A stretch of DNA of 64,000 nucleotides from Homarus americanus (Eukaryota; Arthropoda; Malacostraca; Decapoda; Nephropidae), in NCBI RefSeq assembly GCF_018991925.1, contig NW_024737068.1, positions 9,294,625 to 9,358,624 of the forward strand, given 5' to 3'. The stretch's first letter is position 1, and each line of letters begins with the position of its first letter. Below are positions 11,680 through 23,900 of this stretch, one piece after another. Both the position numbers and the translations under genes were made by a program. The notes under the pieces are model-generated. The model saw nothing but the letters and a program-made list of their open reading frames with translations, was not told the origin of the DNA and searched no databases.

Positions 11680-12460
11680 GGGGGGGGGCTCCCTGAAGGG
11701 GGCTGCTCAGTCGCATAGGAAGCCACCGGAGAAGGATGCCGTTCCTTGTCCCACCCAGCCAACGACCATCACTCCTACGCCGCCTGCGTGCAGGACTTGG
11801 GCTAGTGACTTCCGGCCACATCCTCGGCCTGTCCCCGTCACCCTCTCCCATCGTCACAGGACTGTACAGTTGTGTTGATGATGATGGAGATGACATAATG
11901 AAACAGTTAGCCTGCGCGGTGAAGGGATTATCATGACGGTGGGGTCTGGGTGCTGACCCCACCACCACCACCAGCTTGGTCCTGATCACCAAGTTCCAGC
12001 GACAAGAGTGGACTCAAGACGACCTTCAGGTGACCAAGATTACAGGGGACTGCCAGAGCTCCAGTTAGTCGGAGTCTGCCTGACGCGGGTCACCCAACTG
12101 CGGCTTTGTGTAGGGTGAGCCCCCCAGCCTTATGCCCTCCCGGATTAATCCACAAGGCAATGCGCGGGGGGTGGGGGGTGGGGGGGGTGCAGTGGTTGTT
12201 AGGCGTCAGGGCGTGTCCACACGCCGGCGGGCCTGCACACCGTACCTCTGGGGCCCACTGCTGCTCCGAGATCCCTTACAGTACCTGCCTGGGGTCGCAA
12301 GAAACCCAGTTACCGTGTGTTGCCACGAGGAGGCACTGAAGGGTCTTGGTGATGGAGAGGCTGTGTACCGGCAGGGGAGAGACTTACACACTCGGCTCTC
12401 CTCTTTCACCACAGGGGCTGGCCGGCGGCAGTAGCTGGAGGCACAAGAGTAGTAAGCACA
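11680..12460. other. GC-rich unique island, possible exon or promoter DNA
   Basis: This is the most GC-rich and least repetitive stretch in the first 20 kb, with several CpG-containing words. Plus-strand frames at 11736-11936 (66 codons) and 12132-12434 (100 codons), and a minus frame overlapping them, are open, but none shows a motif I recognise. I cannot say whether it is an exon, a CpG-rich regulatory region or a fragment of an old repeat. Confidence 0.3.
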
Positions 12461-13130
12461 GCACTAGATGCATCACACACACACACTATACAATACAGAA
12501 TTATATAACAAAGTAGAGAGAGAGAGACGTAGCGGTCATAATTTCCAGAGGCAAGGAAGGGCTCCACCACCTTCCCATATATTTACGAACTATTAAAATA
12601 AAATCCTCTCTCTCTTTTTTTCTCTCTCTCTCTATCACTTTTTTTCTCTTGTTGATTTTTCTTAATTTGTTTCTCTTTCAGACTCACTCTCACTTTCTCG
12701 CTGACTCTCTCTTGATGATTCTCTTTCTCTCCCTCTCTTTTTCTTGCTTATTTACTCTCATTCTCCAGCACTTTAGACTCTCACACGACCATCTCTTTCT
12801 CTCTGTTTCTCTTTCTGGGGCCTTTCCATTTCGTTTTTCTGTTATTCTCTCATTATCTTCCACTCTCTCTCTGTTCCTCTCTGTCTTTCTCTCTCCTTGT
12901 CATTGCCGCTTGCTCGTTGTTTATTTATCAGCTTCTCTCTTTGTCTCCTTTCTTGTCTCACTCACTCCTCGTCTCTCTTCGTTGCTGTCTCTTTCTATCA
13001 CTCTCAGTTTCTCTTTCTCCATCTTTCTCTTTCTTCTCTGCTGTCAATCTTTATTTTTGCTTTTGCTGTCTCTCACTATCTGCAGTATAGACAGACAGAC
13101 AGACGAACAGATAGATAGACGGTCATCACC
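12461..13130. repeat. CT-rich low-complexity region
   Basis: A short CA run at 12476-12486 is followed by imperfect CT/TTCTC tracts from 12605 to 13080, ending in GACA units at 13090-13106. The Ser/Leu/Phe plus frames resemble membrane protein only because TCT/CTC/TTC codons are hydrophobic. Confidence 0.8.
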
Positions 13131-13199
13131 TAAAATTAACACACAAAAGCTTTTCAAAAGTTAACATAGATTATCCGTTCTGTCATCCATAAGGTTAAC

Positions 13200-13335
13200 T
13201 AACATGTTCATTAATCTGCCACAGTGAAATAGAAGAGACTCAGCTGCGGCGGCGTTGGCAGAGGAGGTCGTAAAGTCTCCCCGACGAAGTTCCGCCAGAC
13301 AGCAGGAATCAGGCATCCAGCAGGGTCAGTATCCC
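13200..13335 (+). other. Possible non-coding exon ending at a donor-like site (weak)
   Basis: A locally GC-rich stretch (GCGGCGGCGTTGG, CCCCGACGAAGTTCC) ends at AGCAGGGTCAGTAT, which resembles a splice donor. It has no open frame of note. The call rests only on composition and the donor-like junction. Confidence 0.15.
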
Positions 13336-14544
13336 GCCTCATTTCATCGCTCAATAATTCTAACCTTCTAATCGTTTCTGTAATAATTCAAACCCCGGTG
13401 AATAATTCGTTGACCATTTTGATAATCTTTTAATTCTTTTGACCCTATGGTTTATATTTTCATTTTTATTCATGTTTGTAAGTTTTTAGGAGTTTTTTTT
13501 TTTTTCTGGTATAATATTTTAGGTCAATCTTTTCAGTAAATTATTGGAACATGATGAAAGATTCAGTAATTTTTGTATAATATTATTGTTCTTTTATGCC
13601 CTTAAGGATGTGACGTTTAGAGTTATAGTTTATAATTATTTCTTCTTTCTTTTCGCTCGTATTATGGCAGCAGCAGCAGTGTGACCTAAACTGATGTTAA
13701 CTCTAAGGCCACAACACACCAGTTCTCACAGCACCAAGCCACAGGACCTATGCTCATTATCCCATCTCATATCGATCATCTCCTATAATACCTCAACACC
13801 CGCTGTAAACCTCTATCTTCACACATACACAAGGAAATACTAATGTATCGTCAATTGCATTTCATTCGTCATATTGTGGTAAGAGGGAAGTGATCAGTTC
13901 ATTAGTGAGCGAAATTTACAGGTGAAGTTCGTTAATAGGTAATATTCTTAAAAGTTTGTTGATGATTATATATACAGGTAAAAAAGCTCCTGTGTAGGTT
14001 ATGTTTGTGTTAAATAATACAGCAATGACTATTATTTTTTTTAGGTGGTTGTGAATGCGCTTTGTTTACATATGATTCAGCCGACACGCTCGAGTACCCA
14101 ACCAAGAAGAGACTCACAGAAAAACCTACGTATTTCGTTCCTCATCACCATCACATCACCATCACCGTGTGTTTAACAGAAGAGAAACCAAGCAGAGGCA
14201 TTGTGGGAGTATAAAAAAAAAGCAAATAAAGTATGATGATGGATTTGTTTTATTCGAGAAAGTTGAGTTGTTGAGCCCATCCCCGCCATTCCTAGTATGG
14301 AAGTCGGTCAGGGTTTACCGCCAGAAATTTCAACGCAGAAAAAATAGGAGTCCAATCGTATATTTTTTCATATCTTATCCATATTATTTTCATTTTCATT
14401 CCACCATATTTCTTCACGCTAGCAAATAAGATTAAAGTAGATAATCGATAAGAAAAAGTATTTATGAAGAATATATTTTAGTTACCTAGAGATCAATAAC
14501 AGCTAAGTACGAAGGGTAAATATAGTTAACCAAATTTGTTTGTA
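13336..14544. other. AT-rich unique DNA, no gene seen
   Basis: Mostly AT-rich with a few short homopolymers. An 86-codon plus frame at 14169-14429 has no recognisable domain. It could be intronic or intergenic. Confidence 0.5.
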
Positions 14545-14598
14545 TCTCTCTCTCTCTCTCTCTCTCTCACCTCTCTCTCTCTCTCTTTCTCACACACA
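14545..14598. repeat. (CT)n microsatellite
   Basis: CT units broken once by CAC, ending in a short CA run. Confidence 0.95.
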
Positions 14599-14789
14599 CC
14601 GAGCTCCTGATACGACCCCTCAAGAGCTATTAACAATTTATGACTGTCGACTTCCCGCTGTTTGCACTAAGAGATCTCTAGACTGGCTGTGGAGGCGTCT
14701 TCTGTTATCACTATGTGAATATTGTTCCTGATTCATGGAGAGAGGGGGGGGGAGAATTTCAGTGTTCTTCTCATCACATCTCCTGCTTC

Positions 14790-15385
14790 TCCCCACACAC
14801 ACCCTCCCCACCTCCCCACACACCTCCCCCCCCTCCCCCACACACACCTCCCTTCCCTCACACACCCTCCCCTTCCCTCACACACCTCCTTCCCCCCCAC
14901 ACACACCTCCCCCTTCCCCCACACACCCTCCCCCTTCCCACACACACCTCCCTTCCCCCACACCACCTCCCCTCCCCCTACACACCCCTCCCCTTCCCCT
15001 ACACACACCTCCCCTTCCCCACCACCCTCCCTCCCCCACACACCCCCTTCCCCCCACACACACCCCTCCCCCTTCCCCCCACACACCCTCCCTTCCCCCC
15101 ACACACCCCTCCCCCCTTCCCCCACACACACCCTCCCCCTCCCCACACCCTCCCCCCACACACACCCTCCCTTCCCCACACACACACCTCCCCTTCCCCC
15201 ACACCCCTCCCCCTTCCCCACACACACCCTCCCCCCCACCCCCACACACACCTCCCCTCTCCCACACACACCTCCCCCTTCCCCACACACACCTCCCCTT
15301 CCCCACACACCTCCTCCCCTACCCCCACACACACCTCCCTTCCCCACACCTCCCTTCCCTACACACCCCTTCCCCTACACTCACC
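14790..15385. repeat. CACACACCTCCCCTTCCC-type minisatellite
   Basis: About 28 imperfect units of roughly 20 bp alternating (CA)3-4 with CCTCCC(C)CTTCCC. The plus strand is almost free of G. Very long Pro/His/Thr frames on the plus strand and Gly/Val/Cys frames on the minus strand pass through it and are artefacts. Confidence 0.93.
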
Positions 15386-15621
15386 TTCCCTACCCCTACC
15401 CCCTCATCCTGCCCCCTTCACCCAGTACTGAGAATCATGCCCAATTACCTGGCCATAATAGGCCTCAAGAGCTCAGGTATGGACTCGTGACATCAAGATC
15501 TTCAATTACGGGGCAGCAGCGGTCCGTTGCTCAATGAAGGGGGCAGTATCATTGTATTCAGGCGCCTGGCGGAACAATGGAGGGGTGGGCTGGCGTTCGT
15601 GGTGGATACTAAGGGAGGGAG

Positions 15622-15722
15622 GTACACACACACACACACACACATAATACTCACTCACACATACACATATATACATACACATAATACGAACACACACACA
15701 CACACACACACACATGCACACA
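15622..15722. repeat. (CA)n microsatellite cluster
   Basis: Three CA runs separated by ATAATACTCACT-like and TATATACATAC interruptions. Confidence 0.95.
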
Positions 15723-15835
15723 CAATTCGAGTCCCATTCAGCAGTGGTAAGAATAGTATTACCTGTTAATCACTGTGTACAGGTAAGCACAGGTAGAATG
15801 GTCAGGTGATAAGTTACAGGTGAGGTGTTGCTCTG

Positions 15836-16190
15836 TTGTGCTGTGTGTGTGTGTTGTGGAGTGTTGTAATGTGTTGCTGGGATGTTGTGGTGTGTTGTGG
15901 TGTGTTGTGGTGTGTTGTGGTGTGTTGTGGTGTGTATAGTGTGTTGTGGTGTGTTGTGGTGTGTTGTAATGTGTAGTGGTGTATTGTGGTGTGTTGTGGT
16001 GTGTATAATGTTTAGTGGTGTGTTGTGGAGTGTTGCTGGGGTGTTGAGGTGTGTTGTAATATGCTGTGATGTGTTGTGATGTCTAATGGTGTGTTTTGGC
16101 AGACTGTGGAGTGCTGTGACGTATTGTGGTGCGCTGTGGTGTCTTGGGATGAGTTGTGATGTGTTGTGGTGTGTTGTGACGCTCAGTTCT
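15836..16190. repeat. 10-bp minisatellite (TGTGTTGTGG)
   Basis: About 33 units of TGTGTTGTGG with substitutions such as TGTGTTGTAA and TGTGTATAGT. Confidence 0.92.
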
Positions 16191-16204
16191 AAATGGATAC
16201 CTGA

Positions 16205-16779
16205 ATAGAAATGGTAAATAGATAAAGAAATAGAAATAATGAATAAATAGATAGATGGATAAGTAAATAGATGGATAAGTAAATAGATGGATAAATAGAT
16301 AGATAGATAAATAGATAGATGGATAAATAGATAGATGGATAAATAGATAGATGGATAAATGAAATAGATGGATAGATGGATAAATAGATAGATGGATAAA
16401 TAGATAGATAGATAAATAGATAGATGGATAAATAGATAGATGGATAAGTAAATAGATGGATAAATAGATAGATAGATAGATGGATAAATAGATAGATGGA
16501 TAAGTAAATAGATGGATAAATAGATAGATGGATAAGTAAATAGATGGATAAATAGATAGATGGATAAATAGATAGATGGATAAATAGATAGATGGATAAG
16601 TAAATAGATGGATAAATAGATAGATGGATAAATAGATAGATGGATAATTAATAGATGGATAAATAGATAGATGGATAAATAGATAGATGGATAAGTAAAT
16701 AGATGGATAAATAGATAGATGGATAAGTAAATAGATGGATAAATAGAGAAATGGATAAGTAAATAGGTGGATAAATAGA

Positions 16780-16781
<2 letters not shown>
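16205..16781. repeat. GATA/GGATAAATA satellite
   Basis: Imperfect 12-16 bp units made from GATAGATGGATAAATA and GATGGATAAGTAAATA. It grades into a pure TA tract at its right edge. Confidence 0.92.

Positions 16782-16871
<90 letters not shown>
16782..16871. repeat. (TA)45 microsatellite
   Basis: About 45 pure TA dinucleotides. Self-complementary and able to extrude a hairpin or cruciform. Confidence 0.97.
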
Positions 16872-16873
<2 letters not shown>

Positions 16874-17181
16874 CCTATTTTAATTAGTTTTCATAGAATT
16901 TCTCTTTCCCTCCTCTCCTCCCTCTCCCTCACTTGTCCAATCTATTTCTCAGCAACTTTCTCTCCTCATCTGCCCCAACCGCCTCCCGACCATCCACACA
17001 CCACCTCTATCCAACGCCCTCCCTCTCTCTCCAACATCCCCTCCTCCCATCCTCAACCCCTGCTCCTTTGCACCCTTACCCCTTGAGACAGGTAACAGTG
17101 GACTAATCACAAACTCTCTCATTACCTGGCCAGACTGTAACCTTGAGCTCTTTAAACACGGTGTTGGTTTGGAAGGGTATT

Positions 17182-17230
<49 letters not shown>

Positions 17231-17256
17231 GGTTTTAATTTTTTCTCTTCCTTCTT

Positions 17257-17300
<44 letters not shown>
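16872..17300. repeat. CT-rich spacer with (CT)n and (CA)n
   Basis: Pyrimidine-rich 16900-17080, then (CT)n at 17180-17229 and (CA)n at 17263-17300. No gene seen. Confidence 0.8.
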
Positions 17301-17302
<2 letters not shown>

Positions 17303-17379
17303 CTCAGATGGTCTCTCATAACTCAGGTGGTTTTAAAGCCCACAGATGGTGCTGACGGTAACGAAGCTAAGCAACAGAA

Positions 17380-17637
17380 AGAACAATAAATAAATAAAAT
17401 AAACAAGATAACAATAAAAAGTCGAAATAAAAAAGTGTAAACAAGAAAACAAAAACAAAAACAAAAAACAAAAAACAAAAAAAACAAAAAGCAAAACAAA
17501 ACAAAACAAAACAAACAAAAAGAAACAAACAAAACAAAAAACAAAAACAAAACAAAAACAAAAACAAAAACAAAACAAAAAACAAAAAAACAAAACAAAA
17601 CAAAAAACAAAACAAAAACAAAACAAAAACAAAAATA
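17380..17637. repeat. (CAAAA)n pentanucleotide array
   Basis: CAAAA, CAAAAA and CAAAAAA words in tandem with GAAAC breaks. The Phe/Cys/Leu/Val minus-strand frames (up to 209 codons) that cross it are repeat translations even though they look like hydrophobic membrane segments. Confidence 0.9.
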
Positions 17638-17949
17638 TTCTAGAAATATTTTCACCAATTAAATTCCCTATGTCCTCCTCTCCCTCCCCTCCCTCCCCTC
17701 CACCCTCCCCCCCCTCTCCCTCCCCCCCTCCCTCCCTCCCCTCCCTCGTCTGTGAGCATCCTGGCTTACGACGTCTAGGGTTCACTGCTGTAAAGATGTG
17801 ATGATTATTACCGCGAGTGTCATGGGGGAGGATAGGGGAGGAGGAAAGGGGAGATAGGAAAGAAGAGGATGGGGGAGGAGGGGAGATGAAGGTGAGAGAG
17901 AGATATGTAAATATAGAGATAAATAGAGAAAGATGAAAGAGACATAACC
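17638..17949. repeat. CCCTCC tract and GGA-rich spacer
   Basis: A CCCTCC-type pyrimidine run at 17670-17750 is followed by unique DNA and a GGGGAGGA-rich patch at 17825-17890. No gene seen. Confidence 0.7.
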
Positions 17950-20900
17950 AAACTAACGACAATCAAGGTAAAGGTAGGGTTAGGTAAGGTGAATGGGTAA
18001 AAGGTAAAAGGTAGGGTAAGGTAAAGGTGGGAGTAAGATAAGGGTAAAAGGTAAAAGGTAAGGTAAAGTGGAGTAAAAGATGGTAAAAAGATGGTAGAGA
18101 TGAGTAAAAGGTAATAAGGTAAGGTAGGGGTAGATAGATAAAAATTAAGGAAGAGTAAAAGGTAAAGGAATGAAAGGAGTAAAGGAAGTAAAGGTATGAG
18201 ATTAAGGTAAGATGAATTAAGGTAGGGTAAGATGGGTTAAGGTGGGAGTAAAATTAAGGTGGGGTAGGGTAAGGTTAGAGTGGGGTAAAATTAAGGTAAG
18301 GTAAAGATGAAGGTAAAAATTGAAGAGGTAGGGTTAGGTAAAGGTAAAAATTAAGGTAAGGTAAAAGGTGGAGTAAAGTTAAGGTAAGGTAAGGTAGGGT
18401 TTAGGTGGGTAAGGTGGAGTAAGGTGGAGTAAAGGTAAGGTAGGAGTGGAGTAAGGTGGGAATGGGTAAAAGGTAAAGGTAAAGGTAAGGTAAAAGGTAA
18501 AGTGAGGTAAGGGTAAGGTAAAGGTAAGGTAAGGTAAGATGGAGTGATGGAGTAAGGTAAGGTAAGGTAAGGTAAAAGATGTAAGGTAAAGGTGGGAGTG
18601 GAGTAAGGTAAAAGGTAAGGTAAGGTAAGGTAAGGTAAGGTAGGAGTAAGGTTGGGTAAGGTGGGAAGGTAAAGGTAAAGGTAAAAGGTAAGGTGATGGT
18701 AAGGTAAGGTAAGGTAAAATGAGTAAAGGTAAAGATGAGGTAGGTAAGGTAAGGTAAGGTAAGGTTGAGTAAGGTAGTAAAGGTAAGGTAAGGTGGGTAG
18801 GGAGTGGGTAAGGTGGGTAAGATGGGTAAGGTGGTAAGGTGGGTAAATGGGTTGGGTGAGGTAAGGTAAGGTGAAAGGTAAGGGTAAGGTGGGATTAGGT
18901 TAGGTAAGGTAAGATAGGGTAAGGTAAGGTAAGGTAAAAGGTAAAAGGTAAGGTAGGTAAAAGATTAAGGTAGGTAAGGTAAAGGTAAGGTAGAAATTAA
19001 GATGGAGTAAGGTAAGGTAGGTTAAGTGGAGTAAAAGGTAAAATTAGATGGAGTAGAGGAGTAAGGTAAAAGGTAAGGTAGGGTTAGGTAAAAGGTAAAA
19101 GGTAAAAGGTAAAGGTAGGGTAAGGTAAAGTAAGGTAAAAGGTGGAGTGGAGTAAGGTGGGAGTAAGGTATAGGTAAAGGTAAGGTAAGGTAGGAGTAAG
19201 GTAAGGTGGAGTAAGGTAAAGGTAGGGTAAAGGTAAGGTAAGGTAAAGGTGAGTAAGGTAAGGTGGGTAGGTAAGGTAAAGGGTGGAGTAAGGTAAAGGT
19301 AAGGTAAGGTAAGGTAGGGTTAGGTAAAAGGTAAGGTAAGGTAAGGTAAGGTAAAGGTAAAGGTAGGGTAAGGTAAAGGTAAGGTAAGGTAAAGGTAAGG
19401 TAAGGTAGGGTAAGGTAAGAATGGAGTAGGTAAGGTAAGGTAGGGTTAGGTAGGTAAGGTAGGAGTAGGTAAGGTAAGGTAAGGTGGGTAAGGTAAGGTG
19501 GAGTGGGGTGGGTAAGTAAGGTAAAGGTAAAGGTAAGATTAAGGTAAAGTAAAAGGTAAGGTTAGGTAAGGTAAGGTGGAGTAAAGGTGGGGGTAAAGGT
19601 AAAAAGGTAAAAGGTAAAGAAGATGAGTTAAGGTAAAGGATAAGATGGGTAGGAATTAAATTAAAGGTAAGGTAAAAAGGTAAAGATAAAGGTAAAGGTA
19701 AGATAAAAGGTAAAAAGATGGGTAAAGGTAAAAAGGTAAAATTAAAAGGTAAGGTAAAAGGTAAAGATGTAAAGGTAAAAGGTAGGAATTAAGAGTAAGG
19801 TAAAAGGTAAAGGTAAAAGGTAGGGAGTAGAGTAAAAGGTAAAAAAAGGTAAGAGTAAAGAGTAAAAAGGTAAGGTAAGGTAAGGTAAGGTAGGGAATTA
19901 AAGATGGAGTAAAAGGTATAAAAGGTAAAGGTAAGGTGGGTTAAGGTAGGTAAAGGTAAAAAAGGTAAGGTAGGGTAAAGGTTAAGGTAAAAGGTAAGGG
20001 TAAGGTAAAGGTAAAGGTAAGGTAAAGGTAAGGTAAAGGTAGGAGTTAAGGTAAGGTAAAGGTAAGGTAAAAAGGTAAAAGGTAAAAGGAGGTAAGGTAA
20101 AAGGTAAAGGTTAAGGTAAGGTAGAGTGGTAAAAGGTAGGAGTAAGGTAAAGTAAGGTAAAAGGTAGGTAAAGGTAAGGTAAGGTAGGGTGGGTAAGGTA
20201 AGGTAAAGGTAAAAAAGGTAAGGTAAAGGTAAAAGTGAGTTAGGTAAGGTAAAGGTAAAAGGTAAAAGGTAAGGAGTAAGGTAAAAGGTAAAAGGTAAAG
20301 GTAAGGTAAGGTAAAGGTAAGGTAAAATAAGATGTAAGGTAAGGTAAAGGTAAGTGGAGTAAGGTAAAAGGTAAGGTTAGGTAAGGTAAGGTAAAAGGTA
20401 AAAAGGTAAGGTAAAGGTAAAAGGTAGGAGTAAAGGTAAAAGGTAAAAGGTAAGGTAAGGTAAGGTAAAGGTAAGATAGGGTTAGGTGGGTAAGGTAAGG
20501 TAAGAGTAGGTAAGGTAAGGATTAGGTTAGGTAAGGTATAAGATAGGGGTTAAGGTAAAGGTAAGGTAAAAAGGTAAAGGTGAGTAAAGGTAAAGGTAAA
20601 GGTTAGGTAAAGGTGGGTAAGGTAAAAGGTAAAAGGTAAGGAGTAGGGTAAGGTTAGGTAAAGGTAAAAGGTAAAGGTAAAGGTAAGGTAAAAGGTAAAG
20701 GTAATAAAGGTAAGGTAAGGTTAAGGTAAAAGGTAAAAGGTAAGGTAAGGTAAGGTAGAATGGTAAAGGTAAAAATTAGGGTAGTTAAATTAAGGTAAAA
20801 GGTAGATTAAAAAATTAAGGTAGGTAAGGAGTAAAAAGTAAAAATTAAGGTAAAGGTGGAGTAAGGTAGGAGTAAGGTAAGGTAAAAGTGGAGTAAGGTG

Positions 20901-23900
20901 GGGTAAAAAGGTTAGTGTAAAAAGGTAAGGTAAAGGTGGTAGAGGGTAAGGTAGGGTAAGGTTAGGTAAAGGTGGAGTAGGTAAGGTAAGGAGTAAGGTA
21001 AAGGTAAGGTAAGGTAGGGTTAAGGTAAGGTAAGGTAAAATTAAGGTAAAGGTAAGGTAAGGTAAGGTAGGGTAAGGTAAGGTAAGGTAAGGTAAAGATG
21101 AAGAGTAAAAGATGTAAAGGTAAAGGTAAGGTAAAGGTAAAAAGGTAGGAGTAAGGTAAAAAGGTAGGAGTAAGGTAAAATTAAAGGTAAAGAGTAAAAG
21201 AGTAAGGTAAAAGATTAGATGAATTAAAGGTGGGTAAGGTAAAGATGGAGTGGAGTGGGGGTGAATTGGGTAAAGATTAAGGTGGGGTAAGGTAAGGTGA
21301 AAGGTAAAGGGTGGGGTGAAAGATTAAAGTAGGGTAAAGATAAAGGTGGGTAAAGGTAAAGGGTAAGGTGAGGTAAAGATGGGTAAAAGGTAAAATTAAG
21401 GTAAGGTAAAGATGAAAAGGTAAAAAAGGTAAAAATTAAAGATTAAAAGGTAAAGGTAAAAAGGTGGAGTGATTAAAAGGTAAAAAGGTAAAGGTAAGGT
21501 AAGTAAAAAGGTAAAGGTAAAGGTAAAAGGTAAAAAGGTAAGGTAAAAGGTAAGAGTAGGTAGAATGTAAGGTTAGGTAAAGGGTAAAGATAAAGGTAAA
21601 AAATTAAAAAGGTAAAAGGTAAGTAAAAAGGTAAAGGTAAAAAAGGTAAAAATGGAGTAAAGTAAGGTAAGATAAAGGTTGGTAAAAGGTGTAAAATTAA
21701 GGTAAAATTAAAATTAAGTTTGGGTTAGGTAAGAGTAGATAGGTTAAGTAAAGTAAGGGTAAGAGTAAAGGGTGAGTAAAATGAAATAGAGTTATGAGTA
21801 AGGTAAGAGTAAATATAAAATGATTAAGGTAAGGTAAGGTTAAAGTAAGATATGGAGTAAGGTAAGGTTAAAATAAGGGTAAAATAAATATAGGTTAGAG
21901 TTAGTAAATAGGTAAAGTAAATATAGTAGGAAGTGAATGAAATAAAATAGGTATTAAATGCAAATAAGGTATAAAATTAAAATAAAATGGGTAAGGTAAG
22001 AGTAAAATAGAATGAGTAAAATAAAATATAGTAAATGTGGAAGTAAAATAAAATGTAAAATAAAATAAGGGTTAGGTTAAGATGGAGTAAGGTAAGGTGT
22101 GGAGTGGGTAAAAGGTGGGTGGGGTAAGAGTGATAAGAGTTAAGGTGAGTGGGTTAGGTAAGGTAAAATTAAAGGTAAGGTAAGGTAAAAGGTAAGGTAG
22201 GGTTAGGTGGAGTGTAAGGTAAAGGTAAGGTAAAGATGAAAAAGGTTAATTTAAGGTAGTGTAAAAGGTAGGTAAATGTGGATTGGATTGGGTAGGAGTA
22301 AGGTAAGGTAAGGTAGTAAATGTATTAAGGTAAATATAGGTAGGGTTAGGTAGGTAAGGTAGGGTTAAGGTAAATTGGTGGAGTAAGGTAGGGTTAGGTA
22401 GGTAAGGTAGGTATAGGTAAAGGTAAAAAAGGTAAGGTGGTAAAAGATTATGGTAAGGTAAAAGTAAATATAGGTAAGGAATGAGTAAAAATTAAAGAGT
22501 AAATATAGGTAAAAAGGCAAAGGTAAAAGATGGAGTAAAGGTAAGGTAGGTGCAAAAGGTAAAGTAAGGTAAGGTAGGTAAAAGTAAATATATAGGTAAG
22601 GTAAAAAGATAAAAATTAAAAGGTAAAGATGAGTGGGTAAAGGTAAGGTAAAGATTAAAAGTAAATATATAGGTGGAGTGCAAAGGTAAGGTAAGGTAAA
22701 GGTAAGGTAAAGGTAAAGGTAAAATTAAAGTAAATATAGGTAAGGTAAAAATTAAAAAGTAAATATAGAGTAAGGTTAGGTAAAAGGTAAAAGATGTAAA
22801 AAAGGTAAGGTAAGGTAAAAGGTAAAAGATAAGGTAAAAGGTAAGGTAAAAGGTAAAAGGTAAAAAAGGTAAAGAGTAAAAGGCCAAATATAGGTAAAGG
22901 TAAGGTAGGTAAAGGTAGGTAAAAATAAATATAGGTAAAGGTAAAAAAGACAAAAAAGGTAAAAGGTAAGGCAAGGTAAAATATGAAAATATATATGACA
23001 AGACAATAAAATTTAAGGTAAAAGGTAAGAAATAAATATAAAATTAAGGTAAGGCAAGGTAAAATGAAACATAGGTAAAAAGGCCAGAGTGAGTAAAATT
23101 AGAAATATAGATGGAGTAAGGTAAGATAAAAAGATGCAAAAGGAGTAATTAAAGGTAAATATATAGGTAAAGGTGGGGTAAAATTAAAGGTAAGGTAAAA
23201 TTAAGCAGAGTAAGGTAAGGTAAAGATTAAAGATGAATGCAGATGCAAAAGGTAAATATAGGTAAGAATGAGTAAAGATGTAAAAGGTAAGATGAATAAG
23301 TCGATAAATATAGGTAAAAAGGTGGGTAAAAGGTAAGGTAAAGTGCAGTAAAATAAATATAGGTAAAAGGTAAAAAGATGAGTAAAATTAAAAAGGTAAA
23401 TATAGGTAAGGTAAGGTAAGGTAAAGGTAAAGGTAAAAGTAAATATAGGTAAAAGGTAAGGTAAAAAGGTAAGGTAAAGGTAAAATGGAATAAATATGGT
23501 AAAAGGTAAGGTAAAATGAGTGGAGTAAAGTAAATATAGGTAAAAAGATTAAGGTAAAGTGGGAATTAAATAAATATAGGTGAGATAAAAAAGGTAAAGG
23601 TAACAAGGTGGGTAAGGTAAAGTAAATATGGAGAGGTAAAGGTGGGCTTGGTAGAGTGGAGTAAAAATAAATAGGTAAAAAGGTAAAAGGTGGGTAAAGG
23701 TAAAAAAGGTAAGGTAAAGATTAGGTAATATGGTGGGTAAAGGTAAGGGTAAGGATGGAGTAAAGGTAAATATAGGTAAGGTAAGGTAGGTAAAAGAGTA
23801 AATATAGGTGGAGTAAGGTAAGGTGGAGTGGAGTGGGTAAAGGTAAAAAGGTGAATCAAAAGTAAATGTAGGGCAGGTGGAGTGGAGTGGTAAATATGGT

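Noticed and set aside
14715..15537. Overlapping frames of 200-270 codons on both strands
   Set aside because: All six frames are open because the ~20-bp CACACACCTCCCC repeat lacks stop codons. Composition is Pro/His/Thr or Gly/Val/Cys only.
17323..17962. A Phe/Val/Leu-rich minus frame of 209 codons
   Set aside because: Its hydrophobic part is the complement of (CAAAA)n, and the N-terminal part comes from CCCTCC and GGA tracts.
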